Source: Dermanyssus gallinae (lineage: Eukaryota; Arthropoda; Arachnida; Mesostigmata; Dermanyssidae). Taken from it: DNA of 64,000 nt. A program made the translations under genes and the position numbers. Below are positions 33,214-45,264 of this stretch, one piece after another. Numbering within the stretch: position 1 is the first letter of the stretch; every line of letters starts with the position of its first letter. The notes beneath the pieces are model-generated. The model was not told the DNA's origin. It did not search any database and was given only the letters and a program-made list of their open reading frames with translations. The stretch is taken from contig QVRM01002215.1 in the NCBI GenBank assembly GCA_003439945.1, positions 682,001 to 746,000 on the forward strand, read 5' to 3'.

Positions 33214-33558
33214 GGAGGCCTTTTGTTTATGTTAACACATCATACCCGAATAAATTAAATATGTAATAATCGTTGATGATATCAAGCTTTGCATGCGTGT
33301 TCGTTATGATAATGATGCGAGCGAGCTACAATGTGTACTAAACGACTTAGTTGTGTGGTCGTCGAAGAGGAGTCTAAAAGTATCCGCCCACAAGTGTGGA
33401 GTACTGCATCTCGTGACCGAGCAGTTTAAAAAAGCTAACATAAGACAGATGCGCCGCCTGATTAAAAACGAGGATCTGTTTGGCTTAATATTTGAGATAC
33501 CAGCAACGTCGATTCGGGAAGGGTCGTCATAAAGTCTCCAACTCAGACTACCAATGCT

Positions 33559-33928
33559 AAAGTGTCGCACCTGTATCGGTGGAGACTTGTGAAACAATTG
33601 AACAAATGAGAACGAAAATTGTCGTAAAGCAAATTTGTGCAATCAAAATAATTTGGGTACATGTTGTGAAGCAAATTTGAGCAGTCAAAGTAATTTGCAT
33701 ACATGTTGTGAATTGTTTTATACCCCATTTTATGACCAATAAAAGAGCGTTTCAATCAATGTAAAGTCTCGCACCTGTGTCCATGGAGACTTGTGAAGCA
33801 ATTAAACGAATGATAACTAAAATCGTTGTGAAGCGAATTTGTGCAATCAAAATAATTTGTGTACGTGTTGTGAATGGCATAATACCACTTTAATGATCAA
33901 TAAAAGAGTGTAAATAAAATTAGCTTAA
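33559..33928 (+). repeat. Tandem 3' UTR-like repeat, two units, with internal 42-bp duplication
   Basis: Unit 1 (33559-33762) and unit 2 (33763-33928) both start AAAGTCTCGCACCTGT-like and end at CAATAAAAGAG, each with its own AATAAA. Unit 1 also contains a 42-bp direct repeat (33629-33670, 33671-33712). The array directly follows a LINE RT remnant, so it is probably that element's 3' UTR duplicated. Confidence 0.75.
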
Positions 33929-33935
33929 ATCTCTT

Positions 33936-35797
33936 CCTTTTAGCATTTTTCCACATAAATCACACTCAGCGTCATTACTCCTTCGATGCTGGATTTTAGT
34001 TTGCTGATATTCCTGGGGTTACTAGCGTAGACTTTACGCCCTGAAAACCCACAGGAAAAATCAACCGCGTTAAATCGCACGATAAAATAGACGACCAGCG
34101 AATGCCCTGTTAAGCGAGGTCACATGTCCAGGTAAATTCATTCTCAAAAGCTTACTTGTCTTGTTGGCTGTGTGGCTTCCGGCACACTCTTGTTGGAACC
34201 AGAGTTGTCTACATACGCGCATCTAGTCTTTTTTTTTATAGTACCGCTATTTGTTATTTCATTACACTGTATGTACATATATGCTCTTATTGGCTAATCT
34301 GTTTTAACTAAAAATTCTAAAGGGCGTTGGGAGGCTAACGTTAAGACATATATATATGTTTGACGTGGCCAGAAGTGATACACCAAATACAACAAAAACA
34401 ACGCATCGTTTGCTAAAGCAGGTTTCAGCAGGTCGTATCGCTTTGAACTGTGGCGTTAATACACCTTTGGCCGCTACGCCATCTCAAAGACTCTCCTTAC
34501 ACCTGAACAGATGTGGCGAGAGCATATGAGATCAAGTCTTTGTGAATTTATAAATCGTTAGTCAACGACATTGGCCCGGCATGCTGTTTGACAGGAATTC
34601 AGCAGCAGCAGCAGATACGTGAAGCCTTGCGACGTCAGCCGTCGCTGTTAGGAGACAAAATCTTCCTTTACACTATGATTTGTTTTGCATTGCAGCCATA
34701 ATCAATCGTTGGAATTCGTTTCATAAAGACGCTCGGTCTCAAAGTCTTATCGGTATGTTTCCTGGGTGACAAATAAGGTTTGCTCTCGACCGACGAATGA
34801 CATTTGCAGCAGCTGGGCCATCCCTAGAAGTTGCGATTACGAAACATTTGCAAGGTTCTTCAAAGGAAGTACAAATCAGTCGTAGATTAATGGCACACTA
34901 ACAGCGAGCCTCACATAATTTTCTTTTGAAGTTCAGCCGAGTTCACATTACACAGAACGAAATCTGTTCCCTCTATGCATAACCAATACGTTTACGATCT
35001 AAAACATATGTAGTCACAGACAAATATAAAACGAGCCGGCATTAGGTTGAAATAACCGTTGGCGCACTTTTGGATTATGTATAATTGTGCTGGGTCAAAA
35101 TCTCAATAAAAGTACGCTGTTTTGGAAACATAGCATATGAAAAGGGAGCGTAAAGAGATTTGTATTTTCATGTATTTTTAAATAAAACAAACTTTTTTAT
35201 GGTATCCTATATGGGGTTCATAATGCAGCTAGACATTCATTTTTCGGTGGGCCAATGCTTTAAAGTTTATCGTACGTAACTAGTTCAAATGCAGATTAAC
35301 AATCAAGTGGTATACGCTTGTTACAGAGCGTTGCCGCAGTTTTAGGTATCTAGAAATTGCATTGTTGTAGAATACCCTGACATACAACTGTATTGTTCTA
35401 TGAAGGTAAAGGCTTGCTGGTTGGCTGGTTATGGCATCTGAGATAATGATTTCAAAAAGTTTATACGCCCTAGGCAGAGCACGCTTAGTTTATAAGTCGC
35501 TTGCGCCTTCTTTTTACGCACCGGATTTGCTTTGGCAGTTTCACGCATTTGCCCAACATGGCTGCAAGCCGCGCAGGCTCAAGTTAACCACTCGCATTAG
35601 CGTAGCTGCCAAAGGCGGTTGTCCCTACACTCACCCGCATATCCAATGAACAGACATGCATGTGGTGCACGTAAATAAGCGCAGGCAAAACAAACGGCAC
35701 AGAGCCACACAGAAAGAGTTAGCACTGCGGTAACGAAATAACGATGAAAATGTTTTTTTATCATCAAATATTTTTTAATGCTGCTTAATTAGGCCCT
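33936..35797. other. No recognised feature
   Basis: AT-rich sequence without recognised coding motifs. Short frames such as 35431-35649 have no support. Confidence 0.4.
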
Positions 35798-35900
35798 ATT
35801 GATTGATTGATTGATTTATTGGTCGCTTGGCATGTATACCTAAATACACATGTCACCCTTTTATATCAGAGGCACTTAAAGCAGCAGACTATTATATTGT
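35798..35900 (-). mobile_element. 5'-truncated LINE 3' end (tick/mite-like family)
   Basis: On the minus strand it runs from AAAAGGGTGACATGTGTA through CATGCCAAGCGACCAATAAA to a (TCAA)n tail. The same 3' UTR blocks (ACATGTATACCTA, ACACATGTC, CCCTTTTATATCAG in plus orientation) occur at 38755-38850, so this is a dead-on-arrival copy of that LINE. Confidence 0.72.
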
Positions 35901-36720
35901 GACGTAAATAGACAAGCGTTCTACGTTAGAACGTTGGAATTCTCACCCGCTCTGCTAACCCAAATAGCCGCCATTCGTTTTTTATGGGTGCATATCCGAT
36001 TGATAAAGTGAATATGTGTTTACTTAGGCAGCGATTTAACTACATTTTTTCACCATGTGTTATCTATGAGGTTCGGCTTCTTTAGAACAGAAGGCAAAAA
36101 ATAGGGCAACTACATCAGCACATATTTGATGTTGCAGGTGAAAAAATTGTAGATTGCAACCCAACGGCGTCAGTAACGAAAATGTGTAAGTCTAATTTTA
36201 TTATTTTTGTCATTTGCTCCAGTGGTAGCCACTACGGCTCTCTAACTACATGAAAAGACCTCGCTACTACAAACAATAATTTATTACTCAAGTCGAGTAA
36301 AGGCTAACAATGCATCTGCCGGAGTGCTGGTAGGTTCCGACAATACAATAGATGATGAGCGAGTTTTTCCACAGTACCGACAGGTGCACTGCCTCATGGA
36401 ATCTAACTTTTGTGCACACTGCATGATAAAAGCTGTGCATTGCATGGCGCATCATGAGGCGGCGAGTTTTGTATTGGGCATTCTTTTACAAGCTGCTCAT
36501 CATAGCTTGCGGTCGATAGAAGTCCACGTTTGCTTGATCACCAATTATTCAGACGTATCGCACGGCATGGCGCAAAATTCCGCCGGAGTTAGCATCAAGG
36601 CTGTAAAGGTTAAACGTCGAAATGGACGTCGTTTCGAACGTCAGTCGCGTCTTAAGCAGACAATTAAATTCAAAATTAGATAAGAAATTCCTCATGTAAA
36701 ATAGAGCCGGCGCGTTGAAC
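35901..36720. other. No recognised feature (one 119-codon open frame)
   Basis: A plus-strand frame at 36324-36683 is Cys/His-rich early and basic at its end. I do not recognise it and see no supporting context. Confidence 0.3.
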
Positions 36721-36753
36721 AACACGAGACCGCGCAAATACGGTCTCGTGGTT
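36721..36753. other. Short hairpin
   Basis: Arms AACACGAGACCG and CGGTCTCGTGGTT flank an 8-nt loop, with one bulged G. Function is unknown; it could be chance or a degraded element end. Confidence 0.55.
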
Positions 36754-37214
36754 GAGTCATAAGAGCCTATGCAAGTGTACAGATTTTTCGACTGTATATA
36801 GCATAGGTTATTCAGAGGACTCCCGCATGCATATTAGAACATTTTGCATTTCACTCGAAGCCTTTCCTAGCAGTTCATCCAAATACCAAGTAACGTGCCA
36901 CGTATCGTGGCATTTCATTCCCTCGAGCAGTGTTTTTTTGACATCTGAGTCGTAACAAGTTAGTATTTTTAAGCAAAGATACTCATAAGCCTTTTGGTCA
37001 AGACTGTGGTCATCCCATTATGCTGGGTTCAATACTACACGGTTTCTGTAAAACGTTAAAATTGAAAATTATATTATATCGATAAAGGTCCCTTACGTGG
37101 CCGCCGTACTCCGTCCCCTTTCCGGTTTTCCTTTCGGCCATAAAGGTGAACCTGCCCGAGTCCTGCAGTACTATGCGTGTAGTCGGCCAAACGTTCTCAA
37201 TGATGGTACTTCTA

Positions 37215-37288
37215 CGACATATTGAATGGTGTCTTGGCGAATCTCATTGATGGCAACGAGATTCGCCAAGACACCACTCAATATGTCG
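37215..37288. other. 74-nt near-perfect hairpin (31-bp arms, 12-nt loop)
   Basis: Left arm 37215-37245 and right arm 37258-37288 are reverse complements over 31 positions with one A/G difference that still pairs as G-U in RNA. The 12-nt loop is ATTGATGGCAAC. The size is that of a pre-miRNA or small hairpin RNA, but the near-perfect pairing also fits a recent inverted duplication. Nothing in the flanks decides between these. Confidence 0.8.
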
Positions 37289-38740
37289 ATGGGAACGAAA
37301 GAACGGGAAAAAGAAGCTGTGCTTCCAATAATTTTAATCAAGAATCGGGTTATATGCCGCATTGCACGTCGTATTTTTTTACCAACTCGGATTGAATTAA
37401 CAATCTATCAAAACTTAAACTGGGCAAATTAATCATATCTAGCAAAAACAACAAGGCTGCATCGAATGTAAACGGATCTTGGTGGCACCTTGATTAGAAA
37501 CATTCATTATACCATAGGCCCTAGATGAGGCTAGTCATGCGCCAAACGGTTACATGCATGTGGCAATCACTACGTCTACACCAGATACATAGTTCATGGC
37601 TATCATCACCTGGTCTGTTGGAATACAAACTTTCACAAGGAATATACGGAATGCGTCTGTCGACTGTGCTCTCAGGCGTGTACGAAATATCATGCGTCTG
37701 CATGTCTGGTCCTTGCGAAGAGATCACTGCATTGCCTCTCTCGAGTAACATGCTGAAAGAAGCTGGCAGCTGTATACGTTATAATGGTATATACACACTC
37801 AATACGAGTGAAATAAATGTGGTGACGATGGTAAGAGCAACAGCACCGGCATATACATCAAGAACCCATAAACTAACATAGGCTAGCTTGCACGAATCAT
37901 TATGTGCCGTATGCACAGAAGCTAAAGTATTAAAACACATTTTGATTCATTATTATACACGCATATAATATACTATACCCAATGATTGGGGGTCGTATGT
38001 GCTCAAACTGGTGTGCCGGTCGACGTTTGGGAGAACCCCAGGCGATTCACGATGACGACGAGAATATGTATGGAACAGCAACAAGCGTCTAACCTCATTG
38101 CATATATATTGTATGCATCTAAGGAAACAGCTCATGCCGTACTAGCAGGCGAGTCAAGGAGGAAACCGCTGCCTTGGGGGTAAATGCACGAAAATAACGC
38201 GATCATAGCATACGAAAAAGGCCTTCCTTCTCTGGGAATTCAATTACTGGGGTTAGACCCTGTTTCCTCATTCATTGCATACAAACTGTATTGCAGCAGC
38301 ACTAGTGTCATAGTGTTAGATAATCTACGCAGGTGCAAAATTCTACCGATAAGTGTTAATATTTATTTGAATAACTTTGTCGAAGAAATCTAGATATCTT
38401 TGCTTCCAGCTTTTAACGCTTGTTATAATAACGATTGTATTGTCATCGTTACACAGTCTTGGCACGAGAAGGCACGATATTCTTTAATAAAAGGTTATTA
38501 TTATTTAGCTTTCTCTCTCTCTCTTTATATATATATATACATTTTTTAAGTGCGTTTTATTTACAATATTCTATGTGTATTACAACATTAAAGTCGTGTA
38601 GTTCGTAAGGCTGAAAGCCCGTGTACGCAGCGCATCCAATACATATGATTTTTTCCTTCTTAGCACCGCGTTATATTAATTTTATACCTATGCTTTAACA
38701 ATATTAGTAGTGAAAAAATATGTATATATCTATATATACA
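37289..38740. other. No recognised feature
   Basis: Contains short CT- and TA-rich tracts near 38510-38540. The open frames (for example 37525-37881) lack recognised motifs. Confidence 0.4.
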
Positions 38741-39830
38741 TACATACATACAAAATATTGCTTTATTCGCTTGACATGTATACCTAGATACACATGTCGC
38801 CCTTTTATATCAGGGGCGTTTAGAGGGGCAGCATATATATTACCAACGCATCCATATCATCAATGTATCCTTCAATACCTACTGAGTATTTGCTCCATGG
38901 GGACAACCTCTTCTTTGTAATATCGACCTAGTCCTTTCTAACATTTGGTCCTTGAGCTAGGGCCTCCGATATGTCTATAGCTCTGCTTGCCCTCAAGGCT
39001 GTACACTCCTCTACAATATGTTTGATTGAGTCATATCCACAAGCTCGACATTCTAAACTTTCCATCTTTCTATATTTAGCTTTTAATAGCCTTGTATCCA
39101 ACATCTCTGCCCTGGCGTCTGCCAACAGCCAATTCACTCTTGAATTATCGCATATTCATTCTACCCCGCTTTTTTTCCGCATTTCATTTCCATATATATC
39201 TGCCAAACTCGATAGGCTGCAAGAAAGAACACAATAAACTTTCCGGCACAATTAAAACGGCAGCCAATGCAAAACCCAACCTCGCGCGGTGAACCAGATA
39301 GGCTTAAATAAATGTCAATCGTGATACACACATAGCCTTCCATATATTTCTTGTTACTATATATTTATTACACCTTACTGCATGTTTCCTCTTTCAACCT
39401 TCTTTCTCCGTAATATCTCTTCTTCCTCTAAATAATCATCCCCTATAGTCAGTGTCACCCCAATTGCGCTATTTTTTTTAATTAAACAATAGGTCCGCTT
39501 TCTTCGCTGTTTCCCTGCATTCTTGTCTGACCTCCTTAGCGACTATAAACTCTCTAGATTGTCTGACTGCTAATATTATTCTAAAGATGTTGATCCTATA
39601 TATTTATTCTAGTAACCCCACCCAGTTTCTCTCAAAACCCTCCTCCAACAGAATTTGATACAACCTCAATCTGTCCACATCATCATATACTTCTTTAAGA
39701 CCTAAAACCCTATCACACACCCTCGTCCCCGCAAGCTCGATACTTTCACAACTTGACTTAGTGAAAAAAATATAATCAACTAGATACATCTTTTTCTAAA
39801 TCCGCACTGTCATTCTCCTATTTTTCCCTA
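38741..39830 (-). pseudogene. Decayed LINE (tick/mite-like family), RT fragment to 3' end
   Basis: Minus-strand coding includes LKEVYDDVDRLRLYQILLEE (39604-39789), which fits RT motif A. Later comes LLADARAEMLDTRLLKAKYR and ECRACG...HIVEEC (38928-39137), a terminal zinc finger. The second block aligns with LLADVRAGMLMTRVQSAFYK at 48.4 kb. The 3' UTR (38755-38850) matches 35798-35900 and ends in AATAAAG followed by an ATG/TAT-rich tail. Part of the RT is deleted between the two blocks. Confidence 0.68.
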
Positions 39831-41840
39831 TTTGTCTCTTACCTGGGTTCAAGGCTTGTGTCGCCATATTTGATCTTTTTCCCCAATTAACGTATATTAT
39901 GACTGGCGTTCTAAACTGTGGGGTTTGCCAAACCATAATAAGCTAGGAAACAAGTAGCTGTGTATGTGTGATTTGCAAAATCACCTTCCATGTTGAGTAC
40001 AGAGATATTGAAAGCTGGACAACAATGACCACGCAGGCGAGGCAGGTCTGGCTGTGTAATATATGCAACAGTTTCATCAGCGGGGCTAATTGCCTCTCAG
40101 TTCGTACTCGAACTTGATGTCTTGATCCCAAAGTCGCATGGCTCGAGCACCGAGTGAATTCTTTTCAAGCACAGTGCGAGACATAGTCCCAAATGTTACG
40201 CACGCGACGCGCAACTATCAAGTCGACGGTCAGATTTAGAAATGTTCTTGCTTCCAAATCTGCAAGCTCCAGGATGATAGTTGTCTCAATTTCAAATCAT
40301 TCGACAGAATATAGGGCATTCAATGAGACCCTTAGCGTATTGAAGCAGTCGAGCTCAATTGAACGTATGGATGTGACCGACGTCCAAACGGATACTGTTC
40401 TGAACAAATCTGTCTATTATAGCGAAAAGGTATCCCCTAAAATTACATACGTCATATGAAAAACGGTCACCAATATTTTAAATCTTAATCCAAAGGGCGC
40501 CGATCGGATGAACAAAACTGATTTAAAAAGCGCTTTTTGAAGTGTGCATCCCGAAACCACAAAGGCCGCACATTGGAATGGCGACCGATCGAGCAGACGC
40601 AATTTTCGTCGCTTTAAGTCAGAGAGACTAGGACATTCGTTAGCAACTCCTAAGAGACCGCTTAACGAGACTCGATTTCGAAGCCGGCAAAAATGGGGCA
40701 GCATAACAGACGCGACAGTTTGGTTCAATTCTCTCAGTCCAAGAGATGGCGCGATCATAGTTTGTGACGCGCATACGATGGACAATTGCCGCAACAACCG
40801 ACGCAACCTGGCAGACAACAAACAGCCTGTGCCATCGCATATGCAACAATCGGCCCAACAACAGACGCCCCACTAACCGGTGACAGTGCAGACACCCTAT
40901 GTGGGTCAGCTTTCTATGGGGTTTTAGAACCCTTACTATCAGTAATTGACTGCTTATTCAAGGTGCGGTAACTTTGCTATTCAAGGTGCGCACAAACAAG
41001 GCGTTTTGTAGAGCTTAAGCCGAAACTCTTTTTATTTACCAATGAGGGTTCGTATGATGGGGTTGCATATAACCAACCATTCGTTATATTAAAAATATTA
41101 CAATTAAACATGCTAACCTATTAAATTTTTCGTTACGTTTTGCCAGTTTATCTCTCACAGTTGCCTTCTTTGCAAAGAATTCACTTCATGTCGTGTTTCG
41201 CTAAGGACGCAGTTGAACAAAGGACAAATTTATCATCATTCATTCTTCTTTTATAAACAATAGTTTGTCTTGTCTAATAAGCCCAAAACACAGTTATACG
41301 AAATGTCCTCACTATTTACATCGCATTTAAAAACAAATATCGTGTACATTTCTTCTTAGCCTTTTGAAGTCGCTCACGCTCCCGCTCGAGAGCAGAGTTC
41401 CAAATATAGCTGGCATATATTACGAGAGTTTGTATATACGTATTAAAAAGGGTATCGAGATAAAAGCTTCATCGAATCGCCAGTAATGGTCACTGAGAGC
41501 TGGCAGAAAACACCACATTTGTGACCCGCCATTCATATATGGGTTTCACCATAGGGACTATTGATCCCTTCGGAACAGAATACACGTTCGATCCCCCCAA
41601 AGTCTACTTTATTTGCTTAACTAAGGTGCAATACAAATAATTAATTACCAGACAGCTGGAGATCTAGACTCTGTGCCGAATCGAAGACAATATTTAAAGA
41701 ACGCTAGAGTTCACCAGACAATAACAAAGTGTTAACTAATATAAAACGTAAAACGGAATAATCTAATAAAAAAAACTGTAGTTTGTTTTTCAATGAGACG
41801 CACCCAAAAAAACAACTTACAATTCTGGCAAAATATCGTG
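39831..41840. other. No recognised feature
   Basis: Open frames at 40193-40459 and 40544-40876 (plus) and 40417-40821 (minus) overlap on opposite strands without recognised motifs. Confidence 0.35.
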
Positions 41841-41844
41841 TGCA

Positions 41845-41965
41845 GAAAAAGGCCGCGGGAGCAGCTAGAAACGTGTGACCCATTGAAGTCTGAAGGATCT
41901 ATCTTTGAAGTATGTCCGACACCAGCGGGTTACACGTGGACCAATGCCAATGGCATTGTCTAGTA
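41845..41965 (+). pseudogene. Possible LINE endonuclease scrap
   Basis: A short plus-strand frame reads FEVCPTPAGYTWTNANGIV, which resembles the GYTWTN-x-x-G block ahead of the Arg-Ile-Asp motif in some LINE endonucleases. It stops at once, so support is slight. Confidence 0.3.
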
Positions 41966-42100
41966 CGCAGTAGTCCGCAAGTACACAATTGCGTACTGTA
42001 ATACTTAAACAGCAAGTTTTTTTACAGCAATATTCTTAGGCCATGCAGCATATTACATATACGCAATATTTTCATATCATGCCTACCAATAGAGAAAACC

Positions 42101-42400
42101 TTAGACATTGGAGAAAGGGGCAGAATCGGAGCCGTCTCGGTTAGGAACTACTCTTGGCCCTTTCAGGTGTACCTCTATAACCACCATATCATTTATTTTC
42201 GCACTAACATTTTTGCACGAAATAGCATCTCTGGTTATTATTCCAACTACCCCAAATCTGTTTTTCTCATTGTCTGTATTCCGATTTGTACCATACCAGT
42301 TATATCCCTTCAAACCCGGCGGCACTTCCATCGCACACACAGATGCGTTTTCGTTATTCTCATGATATCGACAGATCATATTTTCAGTAATTTATACAGT
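42101..42400 (-). pseudogene. LINE endonuclease N-terminal fragment
   Basis: A 92-codon minus-strand frame reads GYNWYGTNRNTDN, FGVVGIITRDAI and INDMVVIEVHLKGPR. This fits the W-x-G-x-NR ... GGVGI-x-x-R ... block near the start of apurinic-type LINE endonucleases. It stands alone, without RT nearby in the same orientation. Confidence 0.55.
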
Positions 42401-44584
42401 CCTTCTGCCCGGCGTCAACAGGTGGCAGCCTGGCGCAGCTCTAATAAGCCTGTTGGAGAAACAGAACAATCAGCGCGTTCGAGCACGATGTGAGCAAACT
42501 TCTGCGAAGACGATTCACGCAGCCGAATTCAATATGCTTTCAGCTATTACATGCAGATGTACTTTGGGGATCTCCGGAGGATTCGTTTGATATATTGTCT
42601 CTGATCTAATACGTCTCCGTTTGATGTGTCGACTGATCGAGTCGCCCCGACTGTGGATCATCGCATTAGATGGTACAGCCGTAACCTACTAATAACAAGC
42701 TACGTCTCGGCACGGGGCGACGTGTGAATATTTAGCTAGTCGCCTACAAACAGTGCCGAAGTAATAAAAGAGGTTTGAATGTCTTTTCCTACAAAGTCGC
42801 CCATAGATCGACGACCCAGTAACTGGATAGTCGTTAAGGAGTGAGGGAAGCGAATCCCGCAATGACTGTCTTGGGATTCGACTGTAAGCATTGCCCAGAG
42901 TTCTGATTGAACTACTGTTTTATGCCAAGTCATGTTTGAATCAAATCAACTATCATCTGAGCCAATGTAACCCATTATGGCCGCAATTCATAATGAACGA
43001 ATCTATGCAATAACAGAATCAATGCATTTATTTAGTAACAACAGGTTAGTTCTGCTTCAGAAACGTCCCTGCGCATCGTGCAACTAACGTTATTTGGCAA
43101 TTGAAAAATGGTTGTGATAGTTAAAAATTGATTTACTAATTTCTCCAGAACCTGGAGAGCAACCATTTCCTTTAAATCATTATGCTCGGCCATGGGTCGC
43201 GTACAACGGGAAACTCGTGCGCATTGTTCATGTCCTTCCTTGTCCGCAAAACGATTTATTACACTCCACTAATTGATTATGCTGGTTGATGTCTCACAAC
43301 GTTCTGTCATCGAGCGGGCAGCAACCGTAACAATGTCAGTGCAGCGTTTCAGCATTCCATCTAAACCTGCTGTTACGCGATGCAATGACAGGCAAATACG
43401 CGTCGCTACTTGCGTCGGCAATTAGGAAAGCCCAGGCGCAGGCGAGAGAGGTGCATGAGAACGTGTCTCTATGCAGCCGGGACTGTGTGCGCGTTTTTGC
43501 TTCGATCCTCAAGGCCGCGAGCAGAGCGCGTTCGTCGGTTGACAGCTGGGCAACACAGGCCCTTCGATTTAAGTGTCGTTTGATCTCGGCAAACGATTGC
43601 GTTCGGTGCATCCTGTGTGCTGCTCTTGTACATCTACAATAGATGGAAACCTTTCTTTGTTGCTGTGCTGGCCCATCATCGCTCGCTCGCTGGCCTGCTG
43701 GCAGGTTTCAGACGTTAGACGCGACCATCGCGTCATTCTCGACTGCGAGCTGCCGTCGCGCTATTCTGCAGCTGAGCCTTCGCAAGCGGGAGCAGGAACT
43801 TCCATCCTCCTTCCATCCATCATCGGGCGGCGGCGGCAGCGGGTTCGGCGTGGACGTCGTCGTCGTCGTTCAACACTTCGAAGCAACGACCGCGGTGGGC
43901 GGATGATAACATTGGCAGAATAAATCTTGGAACCCAATTCGCCATCGCATCATCGTCTGAAGGGTGTTGCTGTTGATAATGATGTTGATGTTGTTGTTGT
44001 TGTGGTTGTTGTTGTTGTGATCATTGTTTGTGTCTGCTATGCTATTTCTCGCCTTGTATTTTCGCCTTGTCCGCTATTATAAAATAGTGTTTTGGCACAT
44101 TTCTCTAACGAAGAGTCCTATCCTGTGAACGGTCCAGCAGAAATGCATGGTATGTGACTCTGTGGTTGACGAGCAATTACCGATACTTGTATTTTGCTGT
44201 TGGCTGGCTTTATCCAGAAGCACAACGCCTCTTACTAACGCAATTTAAATGAGAATAGTGATTTCCGTAACGTTTACGCCAGCCACAGAAACAAAACAAA
44301 GTATATAATCACGTCTTATAGCTATACTGCACCACGATGAGCGAGTCTTTGGCATCAACCGACTACGCCCATCTCCTCCACTCCACCCCTTGTCGAAAAA
44401 TATACGGGTATATGTATATTACAGTAAGTGCGTCCTCTGTATGATATGTGGGATCAGGAGATTGTTATTTCATGACCTAATAAAAAATTAGTAACTTATG
44501 AATTAGCTGATGACTAATTATATCGCTTCATATTTGCTTGTGCAGTTTTTTTAAAGAGATTTGGAAGCATTGCGTATCTATAGC
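42401..44584. other. No recognised feature; GC-rich patch with (GTT)n
   Basis: Sequence at 43330-43920 is GC-rich with long overlapping frames on both strands (43336-43611 minus, 43385-43642 plus, 43573-43923 plus) and no recognised motif. An imperfect (TTG)n tract lies at 43981-44019. A host exon or 5' gene region is possible but not shown. Confidence 0.35.
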
Positions 44585-44655
44585 CGTATCGGCAGCTCAT
44601 TCGAGTTTCGACCTCTAGGTACCCTGGTTGGCGATTACGAGACCGCTAGACTACA
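44585..44655 (-). other. Degenerate tRNA-like sequence
   Basis: On the minus strand, ATGTAGTCTAGCGGTCTCG resembles a tRNA D arm and AGAGGTCGAAACTCGAA a T arm missing one T. Arm spacing is about right, but pairing is poor. It is a tRNA pseudogene or SINE head and not a working tRNA. Confidence 0.35.
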
Positions 44656-45091
44656 TGACAAGTGATAGGGATTCGCCACCTGAGCACTCCAGCGTGGCGA
44701 GAACAGCACTCTGAGCAATTTGTGGCAGCGACTATTTGTAGCTCTATTTTAAGATCAGCTCTTGTCTCAGCGTTAGGTGTGGCTTAGCTCATTCAGATCA
44801 TGAATCGTCAAGGGTGCTTTAGGAAGACTTGAGACAAATCAATTATAACCAAATTGGACTCAATAGCGATCCGCCTGGCAAACTCGATATCTAGAGTATT
44901 AGCGATGAAGATCGCCCGAGTTCGGGCGACGGTATCAGAAGCACACTAGTGGCCATACGAGAGTAACAGCAGCAGCAATAACAACAACAACCTGAAAGTT
45001 ATCGATTCTAACAGAAACGTCAACACAAAAGATACTAATGATAACATTATTCCCTTTGATACTAGCAACAACAGCATCAGCAAAAACAGTG

Positions 45092-45264
45092 GAGCCCGGT
45101 GTGTGGTGGGTGCATTCGTCTGCGCCTCGCGACCGGAAGAGACACATAGGTGCGCGGGTTCGAGCCCCACCGTCGCACATTTATATTTATGGAGGTCCGT
45201 CTATGAAGCAATGCGAAGAGCAGTCCCATGGACGTTAAATCTTGGCTGAGAATCAGCCCCGAAT
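45092..45264 (+). mobile_element. tRNA-headed SINE (family 1)
   Basis: It runs from GAGCCCGGTGTGTGGTGGG through GCGCGGGTTCGAGCCCCACC (B box) and GTCCCATGGACGTTAAATC to CAGCCCCGAA. It is closest to the copy at 33015-33198. It lies in CAA/CAG-rich sequence. Confidence 0.85.

Larger units (their letters stand above)
32740..33540 (+). pseudogene. Decayed LINE segment (RT core to C-terminus), head-to-head with the minus-strand segment
   Basis: The plus strand reads TMPHDHF near 32855 (motif A remnant, other frame), IIQWISDFLRHRTFRVKVG near 32900-32960, GCPQGI near 32995 (motif B), and after a SINE insertion continues ILGGLLFML. Near 33270-33410 it reads VDDIKLCMR (motif C) and LVVWSSKRSLKVSAHKCGVL. 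This is a CR1-like RT. The SINE at 33015-33198 splits motif B, and the flanking GGTATTATACTA is duplicated, so the RT resumes exactly after it. Confidence 0.7.

Noticed and set aside
40185..40200. Solo LTR edge of the BEL/Pao element
   Set aside because: CCAAATGTTACG resembles the primer-site/LTR junction, but similarity stops within a dozen bases and no LTR body follows.
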